A stretch of DNA of 64,000 nucleotides from Methylobacterium sp. Leaf125 (GTDB lineage Bacteria; Pseudomonadota; Alphaproteobacteria; Rhizobiales; Beijerinckiaceae), in contig NZ_LMNU01000009.1 of assembly GCF_001423085.1 (NCBI RefSeq), positions 18,256 to 82,255 of the forward strand, given 5' to 3'. The position numbers were made by a program, and so were the translations under genes. The notes under the pieces are model-generated. The model had not been told where the DNA came from. It ran no database searches and saw nothing but the letters and a program-made list of their open reading frames with translations. Positions 24,158-35,233 of this stretch are shown here, piece by piece (position 1 is the first letter of the stretch; each line of letters opens with the position of its first letter).

Positions 24158-24781
24158 ATGGGCGTTTATAAAGGTGATGACAACGATAACACGTTTGATC
24201 TGAGAGGAGTACCTCTTGGTCCCGGCCAGACTGGAAATTCTGTCAATCTTTATGGCGGAAACGACACCTTCTATGGAAGTTCATATACCGACATCGTCTC
24301 TGGCGGAACTGGCGACGACCTTCTTTATGGACTCAACGGAAACGATATCCTGATCGGGGATGACGGCACCGATCGGCTCTACGACGGCAACGGCACCGAC
24401 AACCTCACTGGTGGTGCTGGCAACGACTACCTCAATGGCGGCGCCGGTAATGATGTCATGTACGGCGGCACGGGAGACGACGCCTATCTCCACTTCGCCA
24501 ATACCGGTATCGACATCGTCAATGACGATAAGAATGAAGCGGCCTCAAACGGATTTGGTGGCGGAGCAGATACGGTTTACCTGGGATTCAATCTCAACGA
24601 GATTCAATATTATCGTCCAGCCGGCACCAATAACCTTGCATTCGGAACCACCGCCGACCTTGCGGACGGCACTTTGAACGACGGCGTCATCGTGCAGGAT
24701 TTTTATTTAGGCGGAAACAATCGCGTCGAGTACCTTGAGACCGCCGATGGGTATACAGTAGACCTGTCTTTCATTGTTTAG
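24158..24781 (+). CDS. RTX-repeat calcium-binding protein
   Basis: A 207-residue protein carrying about six glycine-rich nonapeptide repeats of the GGxGxDxLx type (residues about 45-110; for example GGTGDDLLYG, GGAGNDYLNG, GGTGDDAYL), which bind calcium and fold as a parallel beta roll. The C-terminal 70 residues (VEYLETADGYTVDLSFIV at the end) resemble the export-signal region of type I secreted RTX proteins. No signal peptide and no secretion genes are nearby. GC is lower than in neighbours, which suggests acquisition. GGTGAAAC upstream of the ATG could serve as ribosome site. Its target is unknown. Confidence 0.85.
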   Translation: MGVYKGDDNDNTFDLRGVPLGPGQTGNSVNLYGGNDTFYGSSYTDIVSGGTGDDLLYGLNGNDILIGDDGTDRLYDGNGTDNLTGGAGNDYLNGGAGNDVMYGGTGDDAYLHFANTGIDIVNDDKNEAASNGFGGGADTVYLGFNLNEIQYYRPAGTNNLAFGTTADLADGTLNDGVIVQDFYLGGNNRVEYLETADGYTVDLSFIV

Positions 24782-24953
24782 CGGAGCCGCCGCTCGCTTC
24801 CGTCGGGAACAGAGTCTAAATCAGTTCGGTAACAGATTTTGCCTTTGTCTTTCAGGTTTGCCTCAGATCGGCTGAGCTTGGACGAGCTCTTCGCCGAAGA
24901 TTGAATAGTTTGGCATATTGCCTGCCCTGATCCATCCTCTCAGGAGTAAGGTC

Positions 24954-25379
24954 ATGATTTCCAGCGTCAATCCAAGCCTTGGACAGATCTACAACCTCGC
25001 AGAGATGGCTCCGACAATCACCAAGATGTCGGAAAATCAACGCAAGGCACGCGATGCGGAGTTGAACCCGCCACCGCCCCCGGCTCCTGGGAGCGTCGTG
25101 GCGGACAATGATCCGTCGAACCAATATGCGACTCTGGAAAAAAACGGCCGTGTCGTTGCGACTGTGTATAAAAGCGGTCTTATTTCGACGCCAAATGAGG
25201 TCCAGCTTCCGAGTGACCTTGCCAACGACGGACACGGAACGTCGTTAGCCGACGCTCGGCTGAAGCAGATGTTGGACATGTATGGCGGTGAAATCAAATA
25301 CACGCAGGATGCCATGATGCAGGCCGCCTCGAAGACGGCCTCCACGCTGTTCTCCGCTCACCTCGCAGGCCAGAAGTAA
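24954..25379 (+). CDS. Hypothetical protein in the accessory patch
   Basis: I do not recognise this 141-residue protein. The ATG at 24954 has AGGAG seven bases upstream. Visible features are an N-terminal helix-rich part, a Pro run (NPPPPPAPG) near residue 38, a segment reading TLEKNGRVVATVYKSGLIST that looks like paired beta strands, and a C-terminal helical part. There is no signal peptide or membrane segment. It follows the RTX gene on the same strand at a distance of 172 bp and has the same lower GC. Confidence 0.65.
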   Translation: MISSVNPSLGQIYNLAEMAPTITKMSENQRKARDAELNPPPPPAPGSVVADNDPSNQYATLEKNGRVVATVYKSGLISTPNEVQLPSDLANDGHGTSLADARLKQMLDMYGGEIKYTQDAMMQAASKTASTLFSAHLAGQK

Positions 25380-25593
25380 GACCATTCAAAAACCGCATCA
25401 GAGGCAATTCATCTGATCGCCGATAACGATTGAAAAGAAAGCAGTGAGCTGCTTTCGAAAGATCGATTGCGTCTGTCCTCTGTTTTGTGCCAGCATAGCC
25501 TATCCGCGGAGCGACGAGCATGGCGAGGGCCTGTCGTCACCTGAGCGGATGGCTTGCGCGTGCGTTTTCTCCCTCTCTGTGTTGGGCGCGTCG

Positions 25594-26145
25594 ATGTCGA
25601 GTGACACGCGAGGGGCCGAACGGGAGCCCTTGGTTGAGGCCTGCCGGCCGAGCGCCAAGACACCACCGCAGGATCGACGCCGCACCCTCTCGGCGATCCT
25701 CCGGCTGCGGCCGAACGAGACGCTCAGGAAGCGCTGGGCCGCTCATGGGGGGCTATGGCACCAAGGCCTGCGTGATCGCCGATGGCCGAGGGCGTTCCAT
25801 CGCCTTCCGGTCGGCCCCCGGTCAGGACCATGAACGACCCCACGCCGTCCCTTGCTCGACCAACCGCCGGGCGTGCCCCGTTGGGTGGTGGGCGACCTCG
25901 GCTTCACCAGCCAGGCCGTCCGCAAGGACATCTGGGACATCGGCGTGCGACCCGAGATTTCGCCTCAGCGCCATGAGGCACCCGTGGCTTGCCCGGATTG
26001 GATCGACAACAACCGCCACCACGTCGAACGGCTCTGGGCCCGTCTGAAAGAATGGCGTGCCATCGCCTCGCGCTACGGGAAGACCGCCGTCAGCGTCATG
26101 GGCGTCCTCTGCCTCGCAGCCGCCCTCGACGGGCTCAAGCGATGA
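25594..26145 (+). pseudogene. IS5-family transposase remnant, deleted and frameshifted
   Basis: This is a decayed DDE transposase of the IS5 family. Fragments occur in order but in different frames: an N-terminal piece (EPLVEACRPSAKTPPQDRRR) near 25620-25690, GGYGTKACVIADGRGRSIAF from 25748, and PRWVVGDLGF to the stop at 26145, including NNRHHVERLWARLKEW. The piece that normally holds the first catalytic Asp is missing, while the second Asp (VVGDLG) and the Glu (HHVERLW) are still visible. At least two frame changes make it inactive. Inverted repeats of the element were not identified. Confidence 0.8.
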
Positions 26146-26151
26146 CAAACC

Positions 26152-28830
<2,679 letters not shown>

Positions 28831-28979
28831 CCGCCGCCGACCCACCCCTGAAGCCCATCCGGTTAGCGCCTCGCTTTCGCTCGCAGCAAGGGCAAACCGG
28901 CGTATGTTGCCGAGAATTCTCACGAAAGAGGGTGCATAAAGCGTGGCGAGCGCAAGCGCCAATCGTCACGCGCGCCTCC

Positions 28980-30047
28980 TCAGGCGGCCCGCCGGCGCAG
29001 GCGCATCACGTAGCCGATGACTTCGGCCACGGCGCGGTAATGCTCCGCCGGGATTTCCGCGTCGATCTCCACGGTGGCGTGGAGGGCCCGCGCCAGGGGC
29101 GGGTTCTCGAGGATCGGGACGTCGTGGTCCTTGGCCACCGCACGGATCTTGAGCGCGAGCGAGTCGACGCCCTTGGCCACGCAGACGGGGGCCGTCATGC
29201 CGGCCTCGTAGCGCAGGGCGACCGCGTAGTGCGTCGGGTTGGTGACGATCACGGTGGCGGTGGGTACGGCGGCCATCATGCGCTTCTTCACGCGCTGGGC
29301 GCGGATCTGCTTCATGCGGCCCTTCACCTCGGGACTGCCCTCGCTCTCCTTGTGCTCCTGCTTCATCTCTTCCTTCGACATGCGCAGGCGCTGGCGCCAG
29401 CGGAAGCGCTGGTAGACGGCGTCGCCCAGCGCGATGGCGATGAACACCGCGAGCATGCCCGCCATCATCTTCAGGGCGAGCGTCAGGATCGCGGCCAGGA
29501 CGGCACTCGGGTCGAGGCGGGCGAACACCTCCATCCGGTCGCGCTCGCCCCACAGGATGGTGCCGGCCACGACCCCGACCATGCCGAGCTTGGCCAGTCC
29601 CTTCACGAACTGGAACAGGGCCTCCATCCCGAAGACGCGCTTGACGCCGGCCATCGGCGAGACCCGGTCCCATTTCGGGCCGAGCGCTTCCGTGCTGAAG
29701 ACGAACGGATGCTGGATGAGACCGGCGGCCAAGCCCGCGACCAGGACGAGACCTACTGGTATACAGAGGGCCTGGGCGCAGATGATCAGCGTGCGCACCC
29801 CCATCTCGGAATAGGCCGCCGGGTCGGCAGGGACCGCAGAGGCATTCATCAGGAAGCCGCGCAGGCTCGCCACCAGGTCCTTGGCGATCATGCCCGAGGC
29901 CATCAGCAGCGCCATGGTGAAGGCGGCCAGGATGAAGAAGGTGTTGATCTCGGGGCTGTTCGGGACGTTGCCCTGCTCGATCGCCTTCTCGATCCGCCGC
30001 GGAGTCGGGTCTTCTGTCTTGTCTTCGGGATCGGAATCGTCCGCCAC
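28980..30047 (-). CDS. flhB: FlhB, flagellar export gate and substrate-switch protein
   Basis: FlhB (355 residues) is part of the flagellar type III export apparatus and switches substrate class when it cleaves itself. The N-terminal KTEDPTPRRIEKAIEQGNVP is typical, four membrane helices follow, and the cytoplasmic domain carries the autocleavage motif NPTH within VTNPTHYAVALRYE. The start is a GTG at 30047, 23 bp after the fliR stop; no better ATG is present. It is the last flagellar gene of the flgB-to-flhB run. Confidence 0.97.
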   Translation of the reverse strand: MADDSDPEDKTEDPTPRRIEKAIEQGNVPNSPEINTFFILAAFTMALLMASGMIAKDLVASLRGFLMNASAVPADPAAYSEMGVRTLIICAQALCIPVGLVLVAGLAAGLIQHPFVFSTEALGPKWDRVSPMAGVKRVFGMEALFQFVKGLAKLGMVGVVAGTILWGERDRMEVFARLDPSAVLAAILTLALKMMAGMLAVFIAIALGDAVYQRFRWRQRLRMSKEEMKQEHKESEGSPEVKGRMKQIRAQRVKKRMMAAVPTATVIVTNPTHYAVALRYEAGMTAPVCVAKGVDSLALKIRAVAKDHDVPILENPPLARALHATVEIDAEIPAEHYRAVAEVIGYVMRLRRRAA

Positions 30048-30070
30048 GGCTCAGAACTCCGCGCGGGGGC

Positions 30071-30835
30071 TCAGCGCCCGGCGAGGTCCGCCAGGTAGCG
30101 CCCGATATCGTCGAGGAAGACGCCCATCATCACGCCGAGGCTCCCCAGGAGCAGCAGCATGCCGATCACCACCGAGGCCGGCACGGCCACGAAGAACACC
30201 TGCATCTGCGGCATCAGGCGCGCCAGCACGCCGAGCCCCACGTTGAACAGGATCCCGAAGGCGATGAACGGGGCCGAGATCTGGACGCCGAGGGAGAAGC
30301 CGCGCGCGATCGCCTTCAACGCGAGGCTCGCCGCCTCGCCCATGCCCGGGACGCCATCCGGCGGGAGCAGGACATAGCTGCGCCCGATCGCGTCGAGGGC
30401 GACGTGGTGCAGGTCGGTCGCCACGATCAGGGTGACGCCGAGAAGCGCCAGGAAGTTGCCGATCGCCGTCTGCTGCCCGCCCTGCGTCGGATCCACGGTC
30501 ATGGCGTAGGACAGCCCGAGCTGCTGCGAGATGATCATGCCGGCGGTCTGAAGCGCGGCGAGAACCATCCGCACCGTCAGGCCGAGCACCAGACCGACCA
30601 GCAGCTCGCCGATGAGCAGCGCGATCAGGCCCGGCCCCGCGATGGCCCCGCCCTGCATCGGCAGGAGTGGCCGCACCGTGGGAAACAAGATCAGGGAGAG
30701 CAGCAGCGCGAAGGCGAGGCGCAGCCGCGGCGAGACCAATTGTTCGCCCACGCCCGGCATCAGCATCACCAGGGTGCCGATGCGCGCGAAGGTGAGAAGA
30801 AAGGCCGCCGCGATGCCCGGCAGGAGGAGGTTCAT
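30071..30835 (-). CDS. fliR: FliR, flagellar export gate protein
   Basis: A 254-residue integral membrane protein of the FliR family, part of the FliPQR export gate. It has about six hydrophobic helices. Family landmarks are LTFARIGTLVMLMPGVGE near the N-terminus and the SAPFIAFGILFNVGLGVLAR stretch in the C-terminal half. The ATG at 30835 lies 18 bp after the fliQ stop, consistent with one operon. Confidence 0.95.
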   Translation of the reverse strand: MNLLLPGIAAAFLLTFARIGTLVMLMPGVGEQLVSPRLRLAFALLLSLILFPTVRPLLPMQGGAIAGPGLIALLIGELLVGLVLGLTVRMVLAALQTAGMIISQQLGLSYAMTVDPTQGGQQTAIGNFLALLGVTLIVATDLHHVALDAIGRSYVLLPPDGVPGMGEAASLALKAIARGFSLGVQISAPFIAFGILFNVGLGVLARLMPQMQVFFVAVPASVVIGMLLLLGSLGVMMGVFLDDIGRYLADLAGR

Positions 30836-30853
30836 GCCCTGTCATAGCAGGCT

Positions 30854-31120
30854 TCAGCCGCCGGACACGATGCGGGCCGCGATCCGAGCCATGTAGCTGC
30901 CGAGGGCATCGCCCATGAAGGGCAGCATCAAGAGGAGCGTCGCGAACACCGCCACGATCTTGGGCACGTAGATCAGGGTCTGCTCCTGGATCTGTGTCAG
31001 GGCCTGGAACAGAGAGACCACGAGGCCCACCACGAGGGCGACCAGCATGATCGGCCCCGCCACCTTGAGGAAGACGAAGATGCCGTCGCGGGCGACGTCG
31101 ATGATGGCGAGACCGGTCAT
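30854..31120 (-). CDS. fliQ: FliQ, flagellar export gate protein
   Basis: An 88-residue protein with two membrane helices, the normal size for FliQ. The conserved segment VVSLFQALTQIQEQTLIYVP between the helices is diagnostic. Four copies are known to assemble with FliP and FliR into the export gate. The ATG at 31120 gives the canonical length; the frame is open further upstream without homologous sequence. It lies between fliE (148 bp away) and fliR (18 bp). Confidence 0.95.
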   Translation of the reverse strand: MTGLAIIDVARDGIFVFLKVAGPIMLVALVVGLVVSLFQALTQIQEQTLIYVPKIVAVFATLLLMLPFMGDALGSYMARIAARIVSGG

Positions 31121-31268
31121 GGATGGGGTGTCATCTCGCGTCTGGGCGGAAGGCTTGGGTGGGCGCAGACAATTTTCGGGAAAGCGGAATTCTTGCGGAC
31201 GGGGAAGGCGTCGGAGCGCGGAAGGAAGGTCTCGGACAGCGGTTCCGGGATCAGTGATCCGCAACCGC

Positions 31269-31583
31269 TCAGATCTGCATCCGCATGATTTCCTCGTAGG
31301 CCGAGATCACCCGGTCGCGGACGGCGACGAGGGTCTGGAGGGCGGTCTCGCTCTCGGCCACCGCCGTCACCACGTCGACGACGTTCGCCTTGCCGCCCGC
31401 GACGGCGAGCGCCTGGCTGTCGGCCTTGCGTCCCGCCTCGCCGACGTTGTCCAGGGTGGAAGTCAGGAGCGATGTGAAGTTCGACCCCGACGCGCCGGTA
31501 GCCGGTGCGATCTTCGGAGGACCCTTGGCGCCGATGTTCTGGATCGCCGCGTAGGCGCCGGCGGCGAAGGCGTTGCTGGTCAT
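31269..31583 (-). CDS. fliE: FliE, hook-basal body junction protein
   Basis: FliE (104 residues) joins the MS ring to the proximal rod. The C-terminal half has the conserved pattern DVVTAVAESETALQTLVAVR then VISAYEEIMRMQI, which forms the rod-like helix; the N-terminus is Ala/Gly-rich and disordered. It starts 31 bp after the flgC stop, in the order flgB-flgC-fliE usual for alphaproteobacteria. Confidence 0.93.
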   Translation of the reverse strand: MTSNAFAAGAYAAIQNIGAKGPPKIAPATGASGSNFTSLLTSTLDNVGEAGRKADSQALAVAGGKANVVDVVTAVAESETALQTLVAVRDRVISAYEEIMRMQI

Positions 31584-31614
31584 AACGGCGGACTTTCAGG
31601 CGGCGGAACGGCGG

Positions 31615-32025
31615 TCAGGCCTTGAGGATCTCGAGGGTCTTGGCGACCATGCGGCGGGTGGCGGTGACCATGTTGAGGTTGGCCTCGTAGGAGCGCTGGG
31701 CCTCGCGCATGTCCATGTTCTCGATCAGGCCGTTGACGTTGGGCATCGCCACCTCCCCCCTGGCGTTGGCGCTCGGATTGCCCGGGTCGTACTTGGTCCG
31801 GAAAGGCGAGGTATCGCGGCGCACCCGCCCTGCTTCGATCAGCGACGCGCCGGTCTCGCGGTCGACCTGCTGGGTGAAGGTTGGGATCTTGCGGCGGTAG
31901 GGCTGGCCGCCCACGGTGGTCGGCGCGGAATCCGCGTTGGCGATGTTCTCGGCGATGATCCGCATCCGGCTCGACTGTGCCTTCAGGCCCGAGGCGGCGG
32001 TGGTGAGGGATTTGAGGAAGTCCAT
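31615..32025 (-). CDS. flgC: FlgC, proximal rod protein
   Basis: A 136-residue rod protein. The N-terminal helix (MDFLKSLTTAASGLKAQSSR) and IIAENIANADS are the rod/hook family signature, and the C-terminal helix contains EAQRSYEANLNMVTATRRMV. These two helices pack into the coiled coil of the axial structure. It starts 30 bp after the flgB stop in the same operon. Confidence 0.95.
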   Translation of the reverse strand: MDFLKSLTTAASGLKAQSSRMRIIAENIANADSAPTTVGGQPYRRKIPTFTQQVDRETGASLIEAGRVRRDTSPFRTKYDPGNPSANARGEVAMPNVNGLIENMDMREAQRSYEANLNMVTATRRMVAKTLEILKA

Positions 32026-32055
32026 GGCGCGCTCCGTGAGTCGTTGAAGGGCCGC

Positions 32056-32478
32056 TCAGCGCTTGCCGATGGCGATTTTGATGGTGTCGAGGCTCTTCTG
32101 GTAGAGCGACGCGGCCATCTGATAATCCGCCTGGTTGTCGCCGGCCTTCATCATCTCCTCCTCGAGATTGACGCCGTTTCCGCTGGGACGGATCTCGAAC
32201 CCCTTCACGCGACGCGGATCGGCTCCGGGGCCGTCCGGGCCTCCACCGAAGGCGATGTGGGACACGTTGGTCACCGCGAGGCTGCTGCTCGTCGTGGCAC
32301 CCTGCGGCTGCGACAGGACGGGACCGGACCGTCCGAGGTCGGGGCTGGCGAGGTCCCGCGGCTTGAAGCCGGGCAGGTCGGCATTCGCCACGTTCTCGGC
32401 CAGCAGCTTCTGGCGCGTCTGGTGCCACTGCATCCGCGTGCGCAGCATGCCGAGAATGGGCAGGTCGGTGACGGACAT
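32056..32478 (-). CDS. flgB: FlgB, proximal rod protein
   Basis: FlgB (140 residues) is the first rod protein of this operon. The N-terminal region reads LAENVANADLPGFKPRDL and the C-terminal helix contains QADYQMAASLYQKSLDTIKIAIG, as in the family. The ATG at 32478 is preferred; the frame extends to 32553 but that would cross the regulatory dyad upstream. A CtrA-type box and the CGGCA-N5-TGCCG dyad precede the gene, so this is the operon's promoter gene. Confidence 0.95.
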   Translation of the reverse strand: MSVTDLPILGMLRTRMQWHQTRQKLLAENVANADLPGFKPRDLASPDLGRSGPVLSQPQGATTSSSLAVTNVSHIAFGGGPDGPGADPRRVKGFEIRPSGNGVNLEEEMMKAGDNQADYQMAASLYQKSLDTIKIAIGKR

Positions 32479-32522
32479 GGGCTGGACCCTCCCCTCACCC
32501 GGAAGAATCTGCCCGGTGGGAC

Positions 32523-32537
32523 CGGCAAAATCTGCCG
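32523..32537 (-). promoter_or_regulatory. CGGCA-N5-TGCCG dyad upstream of flgB
   Basis: Perfect 15-bp dyad, 45 bp before the flgB ATG and 9 bp from the CtrA-type box. The same dyad occurs before flgF/fliL, flgI/fliX and flgE. It is probably an operator for a flagellar regulator. Confidence 0.55.
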
Positions 32538-32546
32538 CCCCCATGG

Positions 32547-32561
32547 TTAACACCCGGTTAA
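32547..32561 (-). promoter_or_regulatory. CtrA-type box upstream of flgB
   Basis: On the minus strand TTAA, seven bases, TTAA followed by C: a full match to the CtrA consensus TTAA-N7-TTAAC. It lies 68 bp before the flgB start. Confidence 0.75.
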
Positions 32562-32595
32562 ATCCCGGGTGTTCCCATTCAAATAGGGACGTCCC

Positions 32596-32811
32596 TCAGG
32601 GAGTCCTCTGCGTCGGTGGCTTCGCCTGTGGGCACTCAGGAGGCGGTGGCCCACTCGGGTTGAGGGGAGCGCACGCGGCGAGCGCGGCGGCAGAACTGGC
32701 ATCCTCGCTGGGATGGCGAAGGGCGCCTTGGCTCCAGAGAACGCCGAGGGTGATGGCGGCGGCCAGGAACAGGCCGGCGGCGAGGAAGGGGATCCAACGC
32801 GGAACGGTCAT
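32596..32811 (-). CDS. Small single-pass membrane protein
   Basis: I do not recognise this 71-residue protein. It has one N-terminal membrane helix (IPFLAAGLFLAAAITLGVLW, residues about 7-26) and a short Pro/Ala-rich outer part with two cysteines (ACAPLNP and PECPQAK). It starts 4 bp after the stop of the deaminase gene, so the two are cotranscribed. A link with flagella is possible only by position. Confidence 0.6.
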   Translation of the reverse strand: MTVPRWIPFLAAGLFLAAAITLGVLWSQGALRHPSEDASSAAALAACAPLNPSGPPPPECPQAKPPTQRTP

Positions 32812-32815
32812 CGCC

Positions 32816-33292
32816 TCATCCCTTCTCGGACGCACCTTGCCGGTCGCGCCAGAGCACATAGGGATGGTCCTCCACCTCCACGGGGTGGTGCTCCACGCGC
32901 ATCGGTTGGTCGCCCAGGGGCTGGCAGAGTTCGGCGTAGATGCCGGCGCCGAGGAGTCCGTGCCGCTCGCCCTCCTCCGCGCTGTAGGCGAAATAGGCCT
33001 GCTTGATGCCGGCCAAGCGCATGGCCGCATGGCACATCGGGCAGGGACGACCGCTGGCGTAGACGATGCAGCCGTCGAGCTTCGAGCGCCCGAGGAGACG
33101 GCTCACCTCCCGGATCGCCACCATCTCCGCGTGGTCGGTGGGATCCTGGGTGATCGCGATGGTGTTGACCGCCCGCGACAGCACTTCGCCATCGCGTACG
33201 ATCACGGCGCCGTAGGGGCGCCCGCCCCGGAGAACGTTGTCACGCGCCAACGCGACCGCGTCGCGCAAATGCGCTTGATGCTGGTCTTCCAC
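32816..33292 (-). CDS. Nucleoside/nucleobase deaminase (CMP/dCMP deaminase-like)
   Basis: A zinc-dependent deaminase of the cytidine/guanine deaminase superfamily, about 158 residues. The zinc and catalytic motifs are HAEMVAIRE (His ligand and catalytic Glu) and PCPMCHAAM (two Cys ligands). The layout is closest to guanine or related purine/pyrimidine base deaminases; the exact base is not certain. I place the start at the GTG at 33292 because CGAGG stands 8 bases upstream; a TTG at 33334 is the only alternative further out. It is followed by a small membrane protein gene. Confidence 0.85.
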   Translation of the reverse strand: MEDQHQAHLRDAVALARDNVLRGGRPYGAVIVRDGEVLSRAVNTIAITQDPTDHAEMVAIREVSRLLGRSKLDGCIVYASGRPCPMCHAAMRLAGIKQAYFAYSAEEGERHGLLGAGIYAELCQPLGDQPMRVEHHPVEVEDHPYVLWRDRQGASEKG

Positions 33293-33463
33293 GGATGCCA
33301 CCTCGAAACACCTCCGGCTGTGCCGCTCATCCAACGCGCCAGGAGCGGTGGTAGGTCCCGTTTCGAGACGAGCCTCAGAGGTGCGCTTGATGGACCGCTA
33401 ACGGCAGAGGGGCACTGTCACTCCAGGCCGCGTTGCGTATCGGCTTCGCCGTGGAGACACGGC

Positions 33464-33503
33464 ACGCCCCGCCGCTCCGTGATCGGATCGGGCGGCGGGG
33501 CGT
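33464..33503. other. GC-rich hairpin in the deaminase/fliO intergenic region
   Basis: An 11-bp perfect stem (33464-33474 with 33493-33503) encloses an 18-base loop. It lies in the 372 bases between the deaminase and fliO starts. No T run follows. Its role is unknown. Confidence 0.4.
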
Positions 33504-33561
33504 CCTCACGAGCCGCAAGTCCTGCCTGGAGCTGGCGAAATTCGCTTGGCCAAAGGAGCTG

Positions 33562-33576
33562 TTAACGAAGTTTTAA
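33562..33576 (+). promoter_or_regulatory. CtrA-type box upstream of fliO-fliP
   Basis: TTAA, seven bases, TTAAC on the plus strand, 88 bp before the fliO start. It matches the full CtrA consensus. The CGGCA-N5-TGCCG dyad is absent here. Confidence 0.75.
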
Positions 33577-33664
33577 CGTTATTGCCCGTGCTGGCGCCGG
33601 ACATGATACTGGTTTTTCCAGTGTTGCGTCGGGCCACGAGCCCCAAAAGCGAGAGACCCCGGTC

Positions 33665-35095
33665 TTGTCATCGTTCTTCAGCTCGGATGGCTCGTTTCCC
33701 CTCCAGTTCGCCATCATCTTCGTCGTCATCTTCCTCATTCTCGCGGCCGGCGTCTTCCTGGTCCGGCGGCTCGGCGGAAAGGGATCGCCCCTCTCCAGCA
33801 AGAATTCTCCCCGCGGCCGCCAGCCGCGCCTCGGCATCGTCGACATCTACGAACTCGACCGTCAGCGGCAGCTGATCCTGCTGCGGCGCGACAACGTCGA
33901 GCACCTGCTTCTCGTGGGCGGCCCCAACGACGTCGTGATCGAGCGCAACATCCTGCGCGGTATGAGCGCCCGGATGGCGTCCGACGAGGCCGCGTTCGAC
34001 GAGGCGCCCGAGCCGGTGCTGAATACGATGCCGGAGCCGCCGGTGCCCCAGCAGGGTCCGGTCCCCAGCCTGGCGCCGGCCGCCCCACCCGTTGCCCCCT
34101 ATCGTGAGCCAGCCTTCGAGATGGCGGTGCCACCGCACCGCGCGGATTACGAGGCGGCCCCGCCGCTGGGTGATCGCTCGCGTGCGTCGGCCCCGGAGGC
34201 CATGCCGGACGTCTCGGTACCGGAGCCGGCCGCGCCGCGACAGCGCGACTCCCAGCTTGCCCGCGTCATGCGCCGGACGCCGCCCTCCCTGGCGAATTTT
34301 GTCCCGGCGGCGATCGCGGACCGCGTCGGCCTGCCGGATCGTGGATCCGAATCCGAAGCAGGTCGTGAGGTGCCCGCGGAGCCGGTCGCCGCGCCGGCAC
34401 CTCCCGTCTCGGCACCTCCCGTCTCGGCACCTCCCGTCTCGGCACCTCCCGTCTCGGCACCTGCAGCCCGCGGCGTCGATGCCGCGATCCTCTCGGACAT
34501 GGCACGGCAGTTGGAGGAGGCTCTGCGCAGGCCGGCGGCCGCAGTCCGTCCCGCCATGCCGATTCAGCCTCCTGTGGCCGAGACTGGTATGCCTGCAATG
34601 CGCGAAGGCGGGCCTGACGCATCAGAGGCGCGCCCCGCACCCCAGCCGGAGGTGAGCCGGGTCCCGCTCCCGGGGGCGCCCGCCATCGATCCGATCGCCG
34701 CCGCGATGGCAGCCACCGCCGAGACACCGATATCGAACGAGCGGACAACCGTTGAACCGCAGCCTGCGGTCGACGACGCGCTCTTTGCCGATCGTATCGA
34801 GGAGCCGGAGCCCGAGGCTGCGCCGTTGGAATCGCCGTCTTCGCCTGCGCCTGCGCCGATCGAGCCCGACCCGGTGATGCACGCGGCGGTCGCCGATTCG
34901 CCGAAGGCCGAAGACACCGCTTCCCCGGCGGTGATCGTAGCGCCACCCTCGCCAGCGCCGATCACACCGCCGCCCCCTCCTGCGCCTGTGCCTGCCCCCG
35001 CAAAGGCGCCGGCCAGTCCCAATCCCTTTTCCGTCGAAGAAATCGAAGCGGAGTTCGCGCGGCTGCTTGGGCGGCCCCTCGATCGCAAGCAGTAG
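33665..35095 (+). CDS. fliO: FliO-like flagellar biosynthesis protein with long Pro-rich tail
   Basis: The N-terminus is FliO-like: one membrane helix (FPLQFAIIFVVIFLILAAGV, residues about 11-30), a basic stretch, then a small domain RLGIVDIYELDRQRQLILLR...HLLLVGGPNDVVIE that matches FliO. FliO helps assemble the FliP ring of the export gate. At 476 residues it is far longer than E. coli FliO because of a Pro/Ala/Glu-rich cytoplasmic tail with internal repeats. The start is a TTG at 33665, the only codon that gives a short leader before the helix. fliP follows, and a CtrA-type box lies upstream. Confidence 0.82.
   Translation: MSSFFSSDGSFPLQFAIIFVVIFLILAAGVFLVRRLGGKGSPLSSKNSPRGRQPRLGIVDIYELDRQRQLILLRRDNVEHLLLVGGPNDVVIERNILRGMSARMASDEAAFDEAPEPVLNTMPEPPVPQQGPVPSLAPAAPPVAPYREPAFEMAVPPHRADYEAAPPLGDRSRASAPEAMPDVSVPEPAAPRQRDSQLARVMRRTPPSLANFVPAAIADRVGLPDRGSESEAGREVPAEPVAAPAPPVSAPPVSAPPVSAPPVSAPAARGVDAAILSDMARQLEEALRRPAAAVRPAMPIQPPVAETGMPAMREGGPDASEARPAPQPEVSRVPLPGAPAIDPIAAAMAATAETPISNERTTVEPQPAVDDALFADRIEEPEPEAAPLESPSSPAPAPIEPDPVMHAAVADSPKAEDTASPAVIVAPPSPAPITPPPPPAPVPAPAKAPASPNPFSVEEIEAEFARLLGRPLDRKQ
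34397..34456 (+). repeat. Four exact 15-bp repeats in fliO (APPVS x4)
   Basis: Four perfect copies of a 15-bp unit encode Ala-Pro-Pro-Val-Ser four times in the tail of the FliO-like protein. Unit length is a multiple of three, so copy-number change would keep the frame. Confidence 0.95.
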
Positions 35096-35233
35096 CCAGG
35101 TCCCGGGAGCCATCTCGGACCCGCGCTCGTCCGTAGCGGTGGAGATCGCGTGGGTCCGATCGGGGATGCGGGCTGGGGCGCCAATGCTATGAGGGGCGCG
35201 CGGCCGCGTTGCGCCGCGTCGTCCGGAACCGGT

